In this document: positions 62,871 to 64,000 of the stretch, piece by piece
How positions within the stretch are numbered: the first letter of the stretch is position 1
Layout of the letters: every line of letters starts with the position of its first letter
Made by a program: the position numbers and the translations under genes
The notes under the pieces: generated by a model
Databases searched by the model: none
Told to the model about the DNA's origin: nothing
Seen by the model: only the letters and a program-made list of their open reading frames with translations
Assembly (NCBI GenBank): GCA_030649935.1
Contig: JAUSFN010000036.1
Coordinates: 62,001-126,000, forward strand
Length of the DNA stretch: 64,000 nucleotides
Source of the DNA: Candidatus Planktophila sp.
GTDB taxonomy: Bacteria; Actinomycetota; Actinomycetes; Nanopelagicales; Nanopelagicaceae
Reading direction: 5' to 3'

Positions 62871-64000
62871 TAGTACTCCACCTCTTGTGAACGTCGTCGG
62901 ATAACAGTTATTTCATCGCGTTGATTACCAGTTGGTCCAAGGTAGTTAAACGCAAATGTGAGTTGGGCATAGCCGCCGATGAGATGTGAAGGTTTAATCA
63001 TTAATCGCGTTAACGAATTATGAATCCCTCCGCGCTTGCCTGAAGTTTCTGCTAAAGGAACATCTACAACACGATCTTTTGCGTGATACATAAATACCGT
63101 ACCGGTCGGCATGCGGTGCGAAACACATGCACGAGCAACTACTACACCATTACGGTTATATGCCTCAATCCATTCGTTATCTTTAACACCAATTGTTTCG
63201 GCATCCTCAACACTCATCCAAATCTCTTGCCCACCACGTGAGAGTGAGAGCATGAAAAGGTTGTCTTGGTATTCAGAGTGAATCGACCATTTGGAGTGCG
63301 GAGTTAAGTATCGAACCGTGACCTCTTTTTCGATACCATCGCCTTGATTTCCAAAAATTCGATGCATATTTAACGGCGGCCTAAAGATTGGCATCTGCTC
63401 GCCGAGTTCGCTCATCCAATCGTGATCGATAAAGAAATGCTGTCGACCGGTCAAGGTATGCCATGGTTTCAATCGGTCAATATTTATTGCAAATGCGGTA
63501 TATCGCCGGCCACCATGCTCAGAGCCCGACCATTCGGGACTTGTAATAACCGGCACTGGTCTGGCCTGAGTGTCTGCAAATGTAATCCGCTTACCCTCAT
63601 TATCTAGAGCTAAATCAGTGAGTTGTTGACCAGTGCGTTTTTCTAACGCCCTAAAGCCTGCAACTGCGATTCGTCCATTAGTCGTACCCGAAAGCGCGAG
63701 GATCGTTTCGCAGGCATCAACATCGCGAGCAAGCGATGGTCGACCCTCGGCGACTCCATGAGAGATAACTCCGTTTTTATGGCGCAGTAGTTCGATTTCA
63801 GGCAGAACGCTGACTGGTACACCCTTTGTATTAGTACCCAGTTGGTCAAGGAGAGGGCCAAGAGCGCCCATCTTTTCACCTAACTGCGTGTAGTTGCGTT
63901 TTACGACTACTAATTTTGGCATTGTTAGACCCGGAATCGGTTCTACATTTCCATCTTTCCAGTCCGCAACAACTCCACTTGGATTTGCCATTGCATCTGG
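62870..64000 (-). CDS. narG: Respiratory nitrate reductase alpha subunit, C-terminal part
   Basis: Last 376 codons of a larger gene that runs off the right edge. It ends LGPTGNQRDEITVIRRRSQE, the usual NarG C-terminus, and contains WHTLTGRQHFFIDHDWMSELG and VRYLTPHSKWSIHSEYQDN from the last molybdopterin-binding domain. The ATG at 63991 within it is only an internal methionine, because the frame stays open to the edge with PDA before it. NarG holds the molybdenum-bisMGD site where nitrate is reduced. Confidence 0.95.
   Translation of the reverse strand, partial: PDAMANPSGVVADWKDGNVEPIPGLTMPKLVVVKRNYTQLGEKMGALGPLLDQLGTNTKGVPVSVLPEIELLRHKNGVISHGVAEGRPSLARDVDACETILALSGTTNGRIAVAGFRALEKRTGQQLTDLALDNEGKRITFADTQARPVPVITSPEWSGSEHGGRRYTAFAINIDRLKPWHTLTGRQHFFIDHDWMSELGEQMPIFRPPLNMHRIFGNQGDGIEKEVTVRYLTPHSKWSIHSEYQDNLFMLSLSRGGQEIWMSVEDAETIGVKDNEWIEAYNRNGVVVARACVSHRMPTGTVFMYHAKDRVVDVPLAETSGKRGGIHNSLTRLMIKPSHLIGGYAQLTFAFNYLGPTGNQRDEITVIRRRSQEVEY

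Noticed and set aside
62870-63991. A complete 373-residue gene starting at 63991
   Set aside because: The frame stays open to the window edge, and the sequence is the C-terminal third of NarG, so the methionine is internal.
1-64000. Mobile elements, prophage, CRISPR arrays, tRNA or rRNA genes
   Set aside because: No transposase, integrase, phage gene, regular spaced repeats, cloverleaf with CCA end or rRNA-like sequence was found on reading both strands.

Overview
The window is chromosomal DNA of an actinobacterium with a modest GC content and very tight gene packing. The phylum call rests on gene content: MtrA/MtrB, a WhiB protein, mycothiol synthesis (mshB), MoeZ, DUF3107, DUF3117, DUF3499, DUF5719, DUF6113, an acyl-CoA carboxylase with a tiny epsilon subunit, and actinobacterial-type DapC and DapD. 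Small spacers, many ATGA/TAATG stop-start overlaps and overlapping convergent genes resemble streamlined freshwater lineages such as the Nanopelagicales (acI). That placement is an inference, and a complete respiratory nitrate reductase would be unusual for that group. No rRNA, tRNA, CRISPR array, prophage or insertion sequence was seen, and no stretch over 300 bases lacks a gene.

Layout. 1-9836 (minus) is the conserved actinobacterial envelope/regulation block: manC, whiB, a giant glycosyltransferase, DUF5719, DUF3499, manB, ahcY, mtrA, mtrB. 9841-16213 holds dapC, fdxA, the mycothiol gene mshB with DUF6113 and moeZ, then TetR, DUF3107 and a DEAD-box helicase. 16210-27208 carries membrane and housekeeping genes: MarC, a PHP phosphoesterase, a DMT transporter, MgtE-like/CBS, DUF1003, Mrp, TatB, HtrA, a methyltransferase, PepA, DUF3117, a sigma-region-4-only protein, LOG and DapD. 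27188-33511 is a cell-surface polysaccharide block: SpoIID-like, an ABC-2 exporter pair, a glycosyltransferase, LCP and UDP-glucose dehydrogenase. 33489-36265 holds a CoA-binding protein, purE, purK and birA.

36296-45326 (plus) is one long tightly packed run: carboxyltransferase, epsilon subunit, Maf, biotin carboxylase/BCCP, a 38-residue ORF, a phosphohexomutase, DeoC, an aldehyde dehydrogenase and a catalytically dead half aldehyde dehydrogenase. Next come a divergent nucleoside hydrolase/ribokinase pair and a 9-kb minus-strand nucleoside operon (56171 down to 47164): BMP binding protein, ABC ATPase, two permeases, cytidine deaminase, thymidine phosphorylase, adenosine deaminase and, unexpectedly, a cytochrome P450. 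Together these genes import nucleosides, deaminate and cleave them, and feed ribose and deoxyribose phosphates to central metabolism through ribokinase, phosphopentomutase-like and DeoC steps. The window ends with trpS, a CNNM/CorC protein, an MsiK-type sugar-ABC ATPase with a structured leader, and narGHJI (narG cut by the window edge).

The most striking non-coding signal is a shared promoter pattern. Most transcription-unit starts have a TANNNT hexamer (often TAGCCT or TAGGCT) ending 6-7 bases before the start codon with no Shine-Dalgarno, as expected for leaderless mRNA. At several divergent pairs the -10 hexamers of the two strands overlap in one symmetric TANNNTA element. The exceptions (whiB, ahcY, bmp, msiK) have leaders with a ribosome-binding site.
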